Notes: generated from the sequence alone by a model not told the origin. Shown: positions 8,379-17,422, counted from the first letter of the stretch. The stretch is 64,000 nt of DNA from Paraburkholderia ginsengisoli NBRC 100965 (GCF_000739735.1 NZ_BBJF01000011.1:248001-312000), one strand, 5' to 3'. Numbers and translations: made by a program.

Positions 8379-8912
8379 TCACTGCTGAAACACCTGCGAC
8401 GTGCTCGGCACGTGGCGCACCAGCAGACTTTCGACCTGCTCGGGCGCGCGCTCGACACGCCGGTGTTCGCCGGTCGGACCGAAACCGAGCGCTTCATAGA
8501 AGCGCATTGCATTGCGGTTGGCGTCGGCGACCCACGCATAGATTTCCGTCGCGCCTTCGCCGGCGAGCCAATCGCCGGCCGTATCGACCAGCAACTCGCC
8601 GCCGCGCAGATGACGCACGGCAGGCGCCACCCACAACTCGCAGACGAACGCGCGGCGCGCCGCGCTGTCGTCGAAATGCGCTTCGATCAGGCCGGCCGGA
8701 TGGCCTTCGGTGTAGAGGATGAAGGTGGCAACGGACAACGAAACCGCGCGATCCGCGGCGGTGGTGTCGAAACTGGCGGCATCGGCCGACAACGCGTCCT
8801 CGAGCGTCGCGCCGAAGGCATAGGGCGCCTCCCGCAACGACGCAGTACGGAGTTCGCGGAAAACGGCGCCCTGATCAGCGGCGATACGGCGAACGGTCAA
8901 TGACGGACTCAT
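8379..8912 (-). CDS. GNAT-family N-acetyltransferase
   Basis: The 177-residue protein has the GNAT fold pattern. An N-terminal RIAADQGAVFRELRTASL is followed by the beta4 strand FVCELWVAP and the acetyl-CoA P-loop VRHLRGGELLV (a variant of R/Q-x-x-G-x-G/A). The C-terminal helix-strand ANRNAMRFYEALGFGPTGEH is also typical. It transfers acetyl from acetyl-CoA to an unknown amine. It stands alone between the min operon and map and gives no functional context. Confidence 0.8.
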   Translation of the reverse strand: MSPSLTVRRIAADQGAVFRELRTASLREAPYAFGATLEDALSADAASFDTTAADRAVSLSVATFILYTEGHPAGLIEAHFDDSAARRAFVCELWVAPAVRHLRGGELLVDTAGDWLAGEGATEIYAWVADANRNAMRFYEALGFGPTGEHRRVERAPEQVESLLVRHVPSTSQVFQQ

Positions 8913-9092
8913 GCAGACGAAAACCCCTTGAAACCCTAAGGCGTAGCTTTAACCGAACCGGCGCGCGAGTCAAATCATTATTGACCCGATCGCGCCGCCG
9001 CTCGACGTGTTCGCACGCGGCCTGCACAACGAAGCGGCAACGCATGCCAATGACATGGACTGCAAGCTCCTCGTGCCGCGCGCACGGCGCAG

Positions 9093-9878
9093 TCACGGCG
9101 CTGCGTAGCTGCCGGTGCCGTCCGGCCACGGCGTGAGCAGCTCATAACCGTCGTCGGTGACGGCGATCATGTGCTCCCATTGCGCGGACAGCGAGCGGTC
9201 TTTCGTGACCACGGTCCAACCGTCGCGCTGCACGCTGGTGCCGGCGCGGCCCGCGTTGATCATCGGCTCGATCGTGAAGACCATGCCCGGCTTCAGACGC
9301 ACGCCCTGGCCCGGTTGGCCGTAATGCAGCACTTGCGGGTCTTCGTGATAAACCTTGCCGATGCCGTGCCCGCAGTAGTCGCGCACGATCGAGAAGCCGT
9401 CGCGCTGGGCCACTTTCTGAATTGCGTAGCCAACGTCGCCGAGCGTCGCGCCCGGCTTCACTTCACGGATGCCGGCGAGCATCGCCTCGTAGGTCGTGTC
9501 GACCAGCTGGCGCGCGACCGTGCTCGGCTGGCCGACGCAATACATGCGGCTGGTGTCGCCGAAGTAGCCGTCCTTGATGATCGCGACGTCGATGTTGATG
9601 ATGTCGCCGTCCTTCAGGATCTCGCCGCGATTCGGGATGCCGTGGCACACCACCTGGTTGACCGACGTGCAGATGGTCTTGGGAAACCCCAGATAGCCGA
9701 CGTTGGCCGGAATCGACTTTTGCGTGTTGACGATGAAGTCATTGCACAGCGCGTCGAGTTCTTCGGTGGAGACGCCGGCCTTGACGTGCTCGCCGATCAT
9801 GGCCAGCACGTCGGCTGCGAGGCGGCCGGAAATGCGTAGTTTGGCGATGTCGTCGGGAGTCTTGTAGGTAATGGCCAT
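9093..9878 (-). CDS. map: Methionine aminopeptidase type I
   Basis: The 261-residue cytosolic metalloprotease removes the initiator methionine. The catalytic set falls at the same numbers as in the E. coli enzyme: His79 (VCHGIPN), Asp97 (NIDVAI), Asp108 (FGDTS), His171 (CGHGIG), Glu204 (TIEPMI) and Glu235 (QWEHMI). Asp97, Asp108, His171, Glu204 and Glu235 bind the two metal ions. The enzyme is essential in most bacteria. The gene lacks its frequent neighbour rpsB. Its 5' side is a 330-bp intergenic region. Confidence 0.96.
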   Translation of the reverse strand: MAITYKTPDDIAKLRISGRLAADVLAMIGEHVKAGVSTEELDALCNDFIVNTQKSIPANVGYLGFPKTICTSVNQVVCHGIPNRGEILKDGDIINIDVAIIKDGYFGDTSRMYCVGQPSTVARQLVDTTYEAMLAGIREVKPGATLGDVGYAIQKVAQRDGFSIVRDYCGHGIGKVYHEDPQVLHYGQPGQGVRLKPGMVFTIEPMINAGRAGTSVQRDGWTVVTKDRSLSAQWEHMIAVTDDGYELLTPWPDGTGSYAAP

Positions 9879-10208
9879 GAATTCAATCGATGTGGGTCGG
9901 GTGGGGTTCGAGGTTCAGCGGATGCCGGGCCGCGCCGCACGCGGCAGGGAGAATCAGGGCTCACGCCGGCGATCGATCGGCCAATTGTACAGAGGATCGC
10001 TGCGCAGGCCCGGCAAAATGGCCCGAATGGGCGAGCTTGCTGATTTTATTGAGATGGTGGCGCGGCATCGGAAATGCCGTCGCGCGCTTTGTGCCTTCGT
10101 GCACGCTTCGCATGAGGCAACACGTGGGCGACACACGACCGCCGGTTGCACGAACCGCGGCACACACCGGCCATCGCCTCGCGACGGGTCAGCAAACGAC
10201 TCGCCCCA
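9879..10208. other. 330-bp intergenic region upstream of map
   Basis: The region lies between the map start and the 3' end of the chalcone-isomerase-like gene, both on the minus strand. It should contain the map promoter. No -35/-10 pair, hairpin with T-run or credible small gene could be identified. Confidence 0.45.
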
Positions 10209-10733
10209 CTACTGCGCAATGCCGAGCAACTGCCTGCGCAAGTCCGGCGCACGCGTCGCCGGATCGAGCCAGATGCCGAAGAATGCCCGCGCGAAAACGG
10301 GATCGTCGAACTCGGCGGTCATGCGCTCGCCCGAATAAAAACGCACGCCCTTATCCGGTAGATACACGGCGCTGAGTTGGTCGCCGGCGACGACATCGGC
10401 GAACGCCCGCAGCATGTCCGCGCGCCAGCGCGCCAACGTCTCGGCCGGAATGGGCGCGGCGGCCAGCCGCCTGATCTCGCCGAGGCCTGTCTGCGCCAGG
10501 CGCTCGCGCGTGATGCTGCGGGTATAGACGATGTGCAGCGCGAAGCGCGCGTCGTAATCGACCGGCGTGCGTTCGCTCCACAATTGCGCGCGATACAGCG
10601 TGAAGCCGAACACGCTGAAGTCGCCTTCGCCGACGAGCCGCGCTGGCTGCACGTCACCACGCCAATCGGCGCACGCGGCGCTCGCCCACAACGCCAACTT
10701 CAGCGCCAACGCCAGCGCCGCGAACGCGCGCAT
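10209..10733 (-). CDS. Chalcone-isomerase-like periplasmic protein
   Basis: The 174-residue protein has a signal peptide (MRAFAALALALKLALWASAA, cleavage near CADW). The mature part carries the pattern of the bacterial chalcone-isomerase-like domain: FGFTLYRAQLWSE, then ALHIVYTRSITRERLA, then LSAVYLPDKGVRFYSGE and FARAFFGIWLDPATRAPDLR. Related eukaryotic folds bind fatty acids or isomerise flavonoids, and the bacterial family has no firmly proven reaction. It is the last gene of a four-gene operon, one base after the methyltransferase gene. It is therefore likely to act on the acyl or lipid product of that operon in the cell envelope. Confidence 0.78.
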   Translation of the reverse strand: MRAFAALALALKLALWASAACADWRGDVQPARLVGEGDFSVFGFTLYRAQLWSERTPVDYDARFALHIVYTRSITRERLAQTGLGEIRRLAAAPIPAETLARWRADMLRAFADVVAGDQLSAVYLPDKGVRFYSGERMTAEFDDPVFARAFFGIWLDPATRAPDLRRQLLGIAQ

Positions 10734-10734
10734 G

Positions 10735-11946
10735 TCAGTCGGCCTTCGCGAGCACGAACTGCATCACGTCGGTGCGGCCTTCGTCGAAGCCCGCTTCGCA
10801 ATACGCGAGATACAGCCGCCACGTGCGCACGAAAACGTCGTCGAAGCCCTGCGTGCGGATCGTGTCGAGTTGCGCTTCGAACGCGCTGCGCCAGCGGCGC
10901 AAGGTCTCCGCATAATCGCGCCCGAAGGCGAGCGACGTGCACGCCACCAGCCGCGCGCGCCACGCCGCGTCGACGAAACGCTGCGGGCTCGGCAGCATGC
11001 CGCCCGGAAAAATGAACTCGCGGATGAAGTCGCTCGTCGCGCGATAAGCGGCGAAGTGCGAGTCGTCGATCGTGATGGTTTGCACCAGCGCGCGGGCGCC
11101 CGGCCGCAGACGTCCGCGCAGCATGCCGAAGTACGTCGGCCAGAATGACTCGCCGACCGCCTCGAACATTTCGATCGACACGATGCCGTCGTACTGTCCC
11201 GTCAGGCTCCGGTAGTCGCGCAATTCGAGTTGCACGCGGTCGCCGAGTGCCGCTTCGCGCGCCCGCGCCTGCGCGAATTCGAGTTGCGCCGGCGAGATCG
11301 TCACGCCATGCACGTCGATACCCTGGCGCGCCGCGTGCAGCGCAAAGCCGCCCCATCCGCAGCCGATTTCGAGAATCCGCATGCCCGCGCGCAAACCGAG
11401 CGTATCGATGATGCGTTGATACTTCGCCTGCTGTGCGTCTTCGAGCGAGCGACCGGCATCGCCGTCGAACACCGCGCTCGAATAGGTGAAAGTCGGATCG
11501 AGCCACTGCGCGTAGAACGCGTTGCCGATGTCGTAATGCGCGTGGATATTGCGCCGGCTGCCCGAGCGCGTATTCGGCCTCAAGCGGTGACGCAGCCCGT
11601 ACCAGAGTTGCGCGAGCCAGCCGCCGTACACCGTGCGTTGCAGCGCGCGCTCGTTGCGGATCGCGACGCGCAGCAGCGCCGCGAGATCGGGCGTGTCGAC
11701 CCAGCACGCGCGCCACGCGTCGGCGAAACCGATATCGCCCTTGCGCAGGATCGCGCCGCACGCGCGCCAGTCACGCAACTCCAGACGCGCACCCGGTGCC
11801 GCGTGCGAATCGCCGAACATGCGCTGCTGACCGTCGGGCGTGACGAGCACCAGATGCCCGCCGCGAATCCGTTCGAGCAAGGATAGGAACAGACGGCCCG
11901 ATGCAGGCACGCTTTGCTGCCCGCTCAGGGTTCTTGAAAGCGCCAT
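10735..11946 (-). CDS. Cyclopropane-fatty-acyl-phospholipid synthase-like SAM methyltransferase
   Basis: The 403-residue protein has the CFA-synthase layout. HYDIGNAFYAQWLD (137-150) and the motif FTYSSAVF come first, then the SAM-binding ILEIGCGWGG (191-200). SIEMFEAVGE and the late FIREFIFPGG complete the family pattern. CFA synthases transfer a methyl group from SAM to the double bond of an unsaturated phospholipid acyl chain. The N-terminal region (1-110) is less conserved. It lies 12 bp after DUF1365 and 1 bp before the chalcone-isomerase-like gene. In this context (with an FAD oxidoreductase and DUF1365) the product may be a methylated or furan-type fatty acid rather than a plain cyclopropane. 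That is inference. Confidence 0.85.
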   Translation of the reverse strand: MALSRTLSGQQSVPASGRLFLSLLERIRGGHLVLVTPDGQQRMFGDSHAAPGARLELRDWRACGAILRKGDIGFADAWRACWVDTPDLAALLRVAIRNERALQRTVYGGWLAQLWYGLRHRLRPNTRSGSRRNIHAHYDIGNAFYAQWLDPTFTYSSAVFDGDAGRSLEDAQQAKYQRIIDTLGLRAGMRILEIGCGWGGFALHAARQGIDVHGVTISPAQLEFAQARAREAALGDRVQLELRDYRSLTGQYDGIVSIEMFEAVGESFWPTYFGMLRGRLRPGARALVQTITIDDSHFAAYRATSDFIREFIFPGGMLPSPQRFVDAAWRARLVACTSLAFGRDYAETLRRWRSAFEAQLDTIRTQGFDDVFVRTWRLYLAYCEAGFDEGRTDVMQFVLAKAD

Positions 11947-11958
11947 GGCTGAAGCTCC

Positions 11959-12861
11959 TCAATCGGACGGGATGGACTGCGCGGCAGCGGACGAACGGCC
12001 GGCTGCGGTGTGGTCGGTGGATGAATCGGCGCCGCGGGCGGGCGCCGGATGTTTGCCGTAGAACGGCGTCTTCTTCAACGCGAGGCGCAGCGCCTGCCAG
12101 TGAATTCTCACCACCACGCCAATCGTCAGCAGCGGCTGACGGAGCAGCGCGGCGCAGGCGTTCGCGCGTGTCAGCGGCTGCAGGCGGCCAGTCAACGCCG
12201 TGCGGATCAGCAGGCCGTCGGCGTCGTGGTAGTCGATCGCAATCGATGCGCGCCTGACGGCCTCGTTCGCGCGTTCGTCGACGCGGAACGTGTAGCCCCC
12301 TTCCACGCGACAAAACGGCGACACGTGCAGCACTTTTCGACAGGTGAGCGCAGTGTCGGCGGTGATCGGCGCGTTGTGTCGCGCGCCAAGCAGATAGCTG
12401 TGGCGCTCGCCGAACGTGTTGCGCACTTCGGCGAGCAATGCGCGCAGGCGACCGTCGCGGTCGTGGCAAAACCACACGCTGACCGGGTTGAACGCATAGC
12501 CGAACACGCGCGGAAACGCTTGCAGCCAGATCGTGCCGTTCGCTTCTTCGATGCCCGCCGCCGCCAGTTGCGCGCGCATCCACACGGCAAGCTCGCTGCC
12601 GTCGCGCGGACCGTGATCGCGCCGATGGAGACTGAGCGGCCGCCAGCGATCGATGCCGAACCAGCCGCTGTCGAGCGACGCGAGACGGTCCAGATCGCAA
12701 CGCACGTAGAACACGGGATAGGTGAAGCGATGACGCTTCGGCCGCAGGCGCTCGTGCATCACGCGGCCGGTCAGCAGCCAGGCAGCGGGCGCGAGGTCGG
12801 CGACGTTGCCTGCGACGTTGTTCGCGTCGTCGCTTGCGGGCCCGGTGCGAGCGGGCTTCAT
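11959..12861 (-). CDS. DUF1365 family protein
   Basis: The 300-residue protein starts at ATG 12861, which overlaps the preceding stop codon as ATGA, indicating translational coupling. DUF1365 hallmarks are GRVMHERLRPKRHRFTYPVF, then FGYAFNPVSVWFCHD, then NTFGERHSYLL and KVLHVSPFCRVEGGYTF. The biochemical role of the family is unknown. It nearly always sits between an FAD-dependent oxidoreductase and a CFA-synthase-like methyltransferase, as here. The Ser/Ala/Asp-rich last 25 residues look disordered. An upstream start would extend into the oxidoreductase gene and was rejected. Confidence 0.87.
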   Translation of the reverse strand: MKPARTGPASDDANNVAGNVADLAPAAWLLTGRVMHERLRPKRHRFTYPVFYVRCDLDRLASLDSGWFGIDRWRPLSLHRRDHGPRDGSELAVWMRAQLAAAGIEEANGTIWLQAFPRVFGYAFNPVSVWFCHDRDGRLRALLAEVRNTFGERHSYLLGARHNAPITADTALTCRKVLHVSPFCRVEGGYTFRVDERANEAVRRASIAIDYHDADGLLIRTALTGRLQPLTRANACAALLRQPLLTIGVVVRIHWQALRLALKKTPFYGKHPAPARGADSSTDHTAAGRSSAAAQSIPSD

Positions 12862-14159
12862 AGCGTGGCCCACGCTGGCGACACATTGAAATCGGCGGCG
12901 ATGCGCAGCGCCGACTTCAGACCGTCCTCGTGAAAGCCGTAGCCCGTCCACGCGCCCGCGAACCACGTGCGGCGTTTGCCCTGCAGCGATGGCAAGCGAT
13001 GCTGCGCATCGATCGCGGCGAGATCGAATAGCGGATGGTCGTAGTGGAAGCGGCGCAATTCGGTGCCGGGCGCGGCCGGCGTCACCGGATTGAGCGTGAC
13101 GACGAGCGGCGTGCTGAACGGCAACGGCTGCAATTGGTTGACCAGATAGCTGACGCACACCGGATGCGCGCCGTCGACACCTCGCCTGCCCAGATAATTC
13201 CACGCTGACCACACGCGCTGACGACGCGGCAGCAGCGTCGTATCGGTATGCAGCACGGCGACGTTCGGCTGATAGCGCACGGCGCTCAGTACGCCGCGCT
13301 CGTCCGGATCGGCGTCTTCGAGCAGGCGCAGCGTGGTCGGCGCGTGCGTGGCGAGCACCAGCGCGTCGAAGCGCTCGGTGCCGCCGTCACTGTGAACGTC
13401 GACGCCATCGGCATCGCGTCGCACGCCCCGCACCGCGGTGCCGATACGCACATCATCGAGCTTGCTCGTGATGCGCGTCACGTACTCGCGACCGCCGCCG
13501 ATCACCGTGCGCCACTGCGGCCGCCGATTCATCTGCAGCAGCGCGTGATTCAGGCAGAAGCGCAGGAACGTGGTGGCCGGGAACGCGAGGATGTCGGCGG
13601 TGGCGCTCGACCAGATCGCAGCGGCCATCGGCAGCAGGTAGTGGCGCTGGAACGCGCCGCCGTAGCCGCCGGCCGCCAGCAGTTCGCCCATCGACGCGCG
13701 CGTTTGCAGCGCGAGTGCGAGGTTCTGCTCGGCCCCGCTGTTGAACCGCATGATGTCGCGCAGCATGCCGATGAAGGTCGGCGAAAACAGATTGCGGCGC
13801 TGCGCGAAGACGGTGTTCAGGCTGGTGCCGGCCCATTCGAGACGACCTTCATCGAGCGACACCGAGAAGGTCATGTCGCTCGGATGCGACTGCACGCCGA
13901 GTTCGTTGAAGAGCGCGATCAGATTCGGGTAGGTGCGGTCGTTGAACACCAGGAAGCCGGTGTCGACGGGATGCGTGTGGCCGTCGAGCGTGACGTCGAC
14001 GGTGTTGGTGTGGCCGCCCGCGTAGCCGGCCGCTTCGAACAGCGTGACCTGGTAGTGCCGCGCCAGCAGATACGCACTGGCCAAACCCGAGATGCCCGCG
14101 CCGATGACCGCGATCCGCGAGCCGCGCGGCGGTGGGGAGGTCGGTACGAGGCTGGGCAT
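12858..14159 (-). CDS. FAD-dependent amine-oxidase-like oxidoreductase
   Basis: The 433-residue flavoprotein has the N-terminal dinucleotide motif RIAVIGAGISGLASAYLL (GxGxxG at 20-25). FEAAGYAGGHTNTVDV follows as the FAD-binding second strand, and FAGAWTGYGFHEDGLKSA is the C-terminal flavin contact. This matches the NAD(P)-binding amine-oxidase group that accompanies DUF1365 and CFA-like enzymes. One such flavoprotein in Rhodobacter (UfaD) acts as a desaturase in furan fatty acid synthesis. The match here is by context and family, not proven. It is the first gene of the operon and sets its expression. The promoter should lie in the 220 bp toward the tRNA-Ser gene. Confidence 0.85.
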   Translation of the reverse strand: MPSLVPTSPPPRGSRIAVIGAGISGLASAYLLARHYQVTLFEAAGYAGGHTNTVDVTLDGHTHPVDTGFLVFNDRTYPNLIALFNELGVQSHPSDMTFSVSLDEGRLEWAGTSLNTVFAQRRNLFSPTFIGMLRDIMRFNSGAEQNLALALQTRASMGELLAAGGYGGAFQRHYLLPMAAAIWSSATADILAFPATTFLRFCLNHALLQMNRRPQWRTVIGGGREYVTRITSKLDDVRIGTAVRGVRRDADGVDVHSDGGTERFDALVLATHAPTTLRLLEDADPDERGVLSAVRYQPNVAVLHTDTTLLPRRQRVWSAWNYLGRRGVDGAHPVCVSYLVNQLQPLPFSTPLVVTLNPVTPAAPGTELRRFHYDHPLFDLAAIDAQHRLPSLQGKRRTWFAGAWTGYGFHEDGLKSALRIAADFNVSPAWATL

Positions 14160-14337
14160 GGCGCATCTCCTTGAGGGACGCGCGGTGATTAGCCAATCGG
14201 GTGTGGCGGGGTCGTGCGTCCTTGAGGGGATTTACGCAGCGGGGGCGGGAATGGATGCAGGAGGTAACTTGTGCGTCCGCGTCGCGCCGCTCGACAACAT
14301 GCGCGAGCAATGGCCGAACCCCTTGGCCGAACTAAAA

Positions 14338-14376
14338 GCAAAACCCCCGCAGAACTTTCGCTCTGCGGGGGTTTTT
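14338..14376. terminator. Bidirectional intrinsic terminator after tRNA-Ser
   Basis: Arms CCCCCGCAGA (14344-14353) and TCTGCGGGGG (14362-14371) form a perfect 10-bp stem with an 8-nt loop. On the minus strand it follows the tRNA within 10 bases and is trailed by TTTTGCTTTT. On the plus strand it is trailed by TTTTT. Confidence 0.9.
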
Positions 14377-14380
14377 AATT

Positions 14381-14471
14381 TGGCGGAAAGGGTGGGATTC
14401 GAACCCACGGTACGGGAAAACCGTACGCCTGATTTCGAGTCAGGTACATTCGACCACTCTGCCACCTTTCC
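14381..14471 (-). tRNA. tRNA-Ser (anticodon CGA)
   Basis: The minus strand gives a 91-nt class II tRNA with encoded CCA (14381-14383). The acceptor stem is GGAAAGG/CCTTTCC. The anticodon stem CCTGA/TCAGG holds the loop CTCGAAA, so the anticodon is CGA and it reads UCG. A long variable arm (GTACGG-TTTT-CCGTAC) is typical of serine tRNAs, and the T loop is TTCGAAT. It lies just downstream of serS on the same strand, but with its own promoter and terminator. Confidence 0.97.
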
Positions 14472-14550
14472 GGGTATTCCGACTCGCAGCCCTCAACTAC
14501 TTGCTACTGCTTCGTCAGATCCAAGCGGGTCGTTTGCTTGGGAGAGCAAG

Positions 14551-14580
14551 ATTATAGAACAGGTCGAATCGCTTTTCCAA
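14551..14580 (-). promoter_or_regulatory. Sigma70 promoter of tRNA-Ser
   Basis: On the minus strand TTGGAA (14580-14575) is followed by 18 bp and a perfect TATAAT (14556-14551). Predicted transcription starts near 14544, giving a leader of about 70 nt before the mature tRNA 5' end at 14471. Confidence 0.75.
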
Positions 14581-14645
14581 GCCCATCGTCGAAAAAATTT
14601 TTAGAAATTTTCGAGGGGCCTGGAAGCACACCGCCGCAGCGGCGA

Positions 14646-15941
14646 TCACGCCACCGGCACTTCCAGCCGTTCCACACCGCCGAGGTAAGGTCGCAGCGCC
14701 GCCGGCACCGTCACCGAACCATCGGCGTTCTGGAAATTCTCCAGCACCGCGACGAGCGTCCGGCCCACCGCCAGCCCCGAGCCGTTCAACGTGTGCACCA
14801 GCTCTGGCTTGCCCTGCGCATTGCGATAACGCGCCTGCATCCGACGAGCCTGGAACGCCTCCGTGTTCGAGCAGCTCGAAATCTCGCGATAGGTGTTCTG
14901 CGCCGGCACCCACACTTCGAGGTCATAAGTCTTCGCCGCCGAAAAGCCCATGTCGCCCGTGCACAACGTGATCACGCGATACGGCAGTTCCAGCTTCTGC
15001 AGAATCGCCTCGGCGTGGCCGACCATCTGCTCCAACGCGTCATACGACGCGTCCGGCGCGACGATCTGCACCATCTCGACCTTGTCGAACTGATGCTGGC
15101 GAATCAGCCCGCGCGTGTCGCGTCCATACGAGCCCGCTTCCGAACGGAAGCACGGGGAATGCGCGGTCAGCTTGATCGGCAACGCGTCCGCTTCGACGAT
15201 GCTCTCGCGCACCGTGTTAGTCAGCGAAATTTCCGACGTCGAAATCAGATACTGCGTAACCGTGTTCTCTTCCCCGCCCTTCTCGACGCGGAACATGTCG
15301 TCGGCGAACTTCGGCAGTTGGCCGGTGCCGTACAGAATCTCCGGATTCACGATGTACGGCGTGTACACCTCGGTATAGCCGTGCTGTTGCGTGTGCGTGT
15401 CGATCATGAACTGCGCGAGCGCGCGATGCAGCCGCGCAATCTGTCCGCGCAGCAGCGTGAAGCGCGCGCCCGACAGCTTCGCGCCGGTCTCGAAGTCGAG
15501 CCCGAGCGGCGTGCCGACATCGACGTGATCCTTCACCTCGAAATCGAACTGGCGCGGCGTGCCCCAGCGGCGCACCTCGACGTTGCCGGCTTCGTCGTTG
15601 CCGACCGGCACGCTTTCGTGCGCGATGTTCGGCACGCCGAGCAGCAGGTCCGACAGACGCTTCTGGATATCGTCGAGCTTCGCTGCCGACGCCTTCATCT
15701 CGTCGCCGATACCGCCGACTTCGGCCATCACCGCCGAGGTGTCCTCGCCCTTGCCTTTCATCGCGCCGATCTGTTTCGACAGACTGTTGCGGCGCGCCTG
15801 CATTTCTTCGGTACGGGTCTGGGTGTCGCGGCGTTCCGCTTCGAGCGCGGTGAACGCCGCCACGTCGAAGGTATAGCCGCGGTCGGCGAGGCGTTTGGCG
15901 ACGCCGTCGAGGTCTTTGCGCAGCAGCTGAATGTCGAGCAT
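14646..15941 (-). CDS. serS: Seryl-tRNA synthetase
   Basis: The 431-residue class II synthetase charges tRNA-Ser. The N-terminal long antiparallel coiled coil (about 28-105, MLDIQLLRKDLDGVAKRLAD then an EAERRDTQTRTEEMQARRNS-type repeat) grips the long variable arm of tRNA-Ser. Motif 2 (the FRSEAG region and RGLIRQHQFDKVEM) and motif 3 (GSGLAVGRTLVAVLEN) form the active site. It lies downstream of rarA on the same strand and upstream of tRNA-Ser(CGA), so enzyme and substrate RNA genes are adjacent. The rarA-serS order is the same as in E. coli. Confidence 0.97.
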   Translation of the reverse strand: MLDIQLLRKDLDGVAKRLADRGYTFDVAAFTALEAERRDTQTRTEEMQARRNSLSKQIGAMKGKGEDTSAVMAEVGGIGDEMKASAAKLDDIQKRLSDLLLGVPNIAHESVPVGNDEAGNVEVRRWGTPRQFDFEVKDHVDVGTPLGLDFETGAKLSGARFTLLRGQIARLHRALAQFMIDTHTQQHGYTEVYTPYIVNPEILYGTGQLPKFADDMFRVEKGGEENTVTQYLISTSEISLTNTVRESIVEADALPIKLTAHSPCFRSEAGSYGRDTRGLIRQHQFDKVEMVQIVAPDASYDALEQMVGHAEAILQKLELPYRVITLCTGDMGFSAAKTYDLEVWVPAQNTYREISSCSNTEAFQARRMQARYRNAQGKPELVHTLNGSGLAVGRTLVAVLENFQNADGSVTVPAALRPYLGGVERLEVPVA

Positions 15942-16108
15942 GGGATGGGACGGGTATTCGTTGTATGAAGGGGGGATTTTAGCGCACCGGCGCGCGCGGC
16001 CGGTGCCTTAGATGGTCGGCGCGTGGTCGGCGCGTCCGGATTGCCGGCAAGGCGAACACCGCAGCGACCGCATCGGCGCGACGGGCCGTATGGGAAAACC
16101 GCAAAGCC

Positions 16109-17422
16109 TCAGCCCTTCTTGCGCTTGTTCTCGCTGCGCCATTGCGCATCGAGTTCGGCCAGACGCGCCATCTTGTCGCCGATCTTGCCTTCGAGCCCGC
16201 GCGGCGTCGGCTCGTACCAGTGCGGCTCGCGCATGTTCTCCGGCAGATAGGTCTCGCCGGCCGCGTACGCGTCGGGCTCGTCGTGCGCGTAGCGATACTC
16301 GTGACCGTAGCCGAGTTCCTTCATCAGCTTGGTCGGCGCGTTGCGCAAGTGCACCGGCACGCCGCGCGACTGATCCTTGCCGACAAAGCGCCGCGCTTCG
16401 TTGTACGCGTTGTACCCCGCGTTCGACTTCGGCGCGACCGCGAGATAGATGATCGCCTGCGCCAGCGCCAACTCGCCTTCGGGCGTGCCGAGGCGCTCGT
16501 AGGTTTCGGCGGCGTCGAGCGCGATGCGCGCGGCGCGTGGATCGGCGAGTCCGATGTCCTCCCAGGCCATGCGCACGATGCGGCGCGCCAGATAACGCGG
16601 GTCCGCGCCGCCGTCGAGCATCCGGCAGAACCAGTACAGCGCGCCGTCCGGGCTGCTGCCGCGCACCGATTTATGCAGCGCGCTGATCTGGTCGTAGAAT
16701 GCGTCGCCGCCTTTGTCGAAGCGGCGCAGATTTTCCGCGAGCGCGCTGCCGAGCAACGCGCCGTCGATCTCCGTAGTCTTTTGCTGCGCAGCCGCGCGCG
16801 CGACGATTTCGAGGTTGTTCAGCAGTTTGCGGCCATCGCCGTCGGCGGAACCGATCAGCGCATCGCGCGCTTCGTCGGTGAACGTGAGGCCGCCGAGTTC
16901 CTGCTGCGCACGGTCGAGCAGTTCGCGCTGCTCGTCGTCGGTCAGGCTCTTGAGCACGTAGACGGCTGCCCGTGAGAGCAACGCGCTGTTCACCTCGAAC
17001 GACGGATTCTCGGTCGTCGCGCCGACGAACACGAACAGTCCCGATTCGACGTGCGGCAAGAACGCATCCTGCTGGCTCTTGTTGAAGCGATGCACTTCGT
17101 CGACGAACACCAGCGTCTGATGGCCGTTCGCGCGATGAATCTGCGCGGTCTCGACGGCTTCGCGGATATCCTTCACGCCCGAGAGCACCGCCGACAACGC
17201 GATGAACTCGGCGTGAAACGCATCGGCCATAAGCCGCGCGAGCGTGGTCTTGCCGACGCCGGGCGGGCCCCACAGGATCATCGAATGGGCTTCGCCGGAT
17301 TCGAACGCGACCCTGAGCGGCTTGTTCGGGCCGAGCAGATGCTTCTGGCCGATCACTTCGTCGATATTGCGGGGCCGCAGGCGTTCGGCGAGCGGAACAT
17401 TGGCACGGGTTTCTTCAAACAT
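16109..17422 (-). CDS. rarA: Replication-associated recombination protein A (AAA+ ATPase)
   Basis: Starting at MFEETRANVPLAERLRP (ATG 17422) gives 437 residues, the normal length for RarA/MgsA/WRNIP1. Walker A is WGPPGVGKTT (51-60), Walker B LVFVDEVHRF (104-113), and the sensor is FVGATTENPS. It acts at stalled replication forks with the clamp-loader-like fold and interacts with SSB. The longer open frame adds an implausible 36-residue extension. Walker B reads DEVH rather than the usual DEIH, a conservative change. It pairs with serS downstream. Confidence 0.95.
   Translation of the reverse strand: MFEETRANVPLAERLRPRNIDEVIGQKHLLGPNKPLRVAFESGEAHSMILWGPPGVGKTTLARLMADAFHAEFIALSAVLSGVKDIREAVETAQIHRANGHQTLVFVDEVHRFNKSQQDAFLPHVESGLFVFVGATTENPSFEVNSALLSRAAVYVLKSLTDDEQRELLDRAQQELGGLTFTDEARDALIGSADGDGRKLLNNLEIVARAAAQQKTTEIDGALLGSALAENLRRFDKGGDAFYDQISALHKSVRGSSPDGALYWFCRMLDGGADPRYLARRIVRMAWEDIGLADPRAARIALDAAETYERLGTPEGELALAQAIIYLAVAPKSNAGYNAYNEARRFVGKDQSRGVPVHLRNAPTKLMKELGYGHEYRYAHDEPDAYAAGETYLPENMREPHWYEPTPRGLEGKIGDKMARLAELDAQWRSENKRKKG

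Noticed and set aside
14092..14604. 170-codon frame spanning the tRNA-Ser gene
   Set aside because: It crosses a tRNA gene and a terminator on the opposite strand, so it cannot be a real gene.
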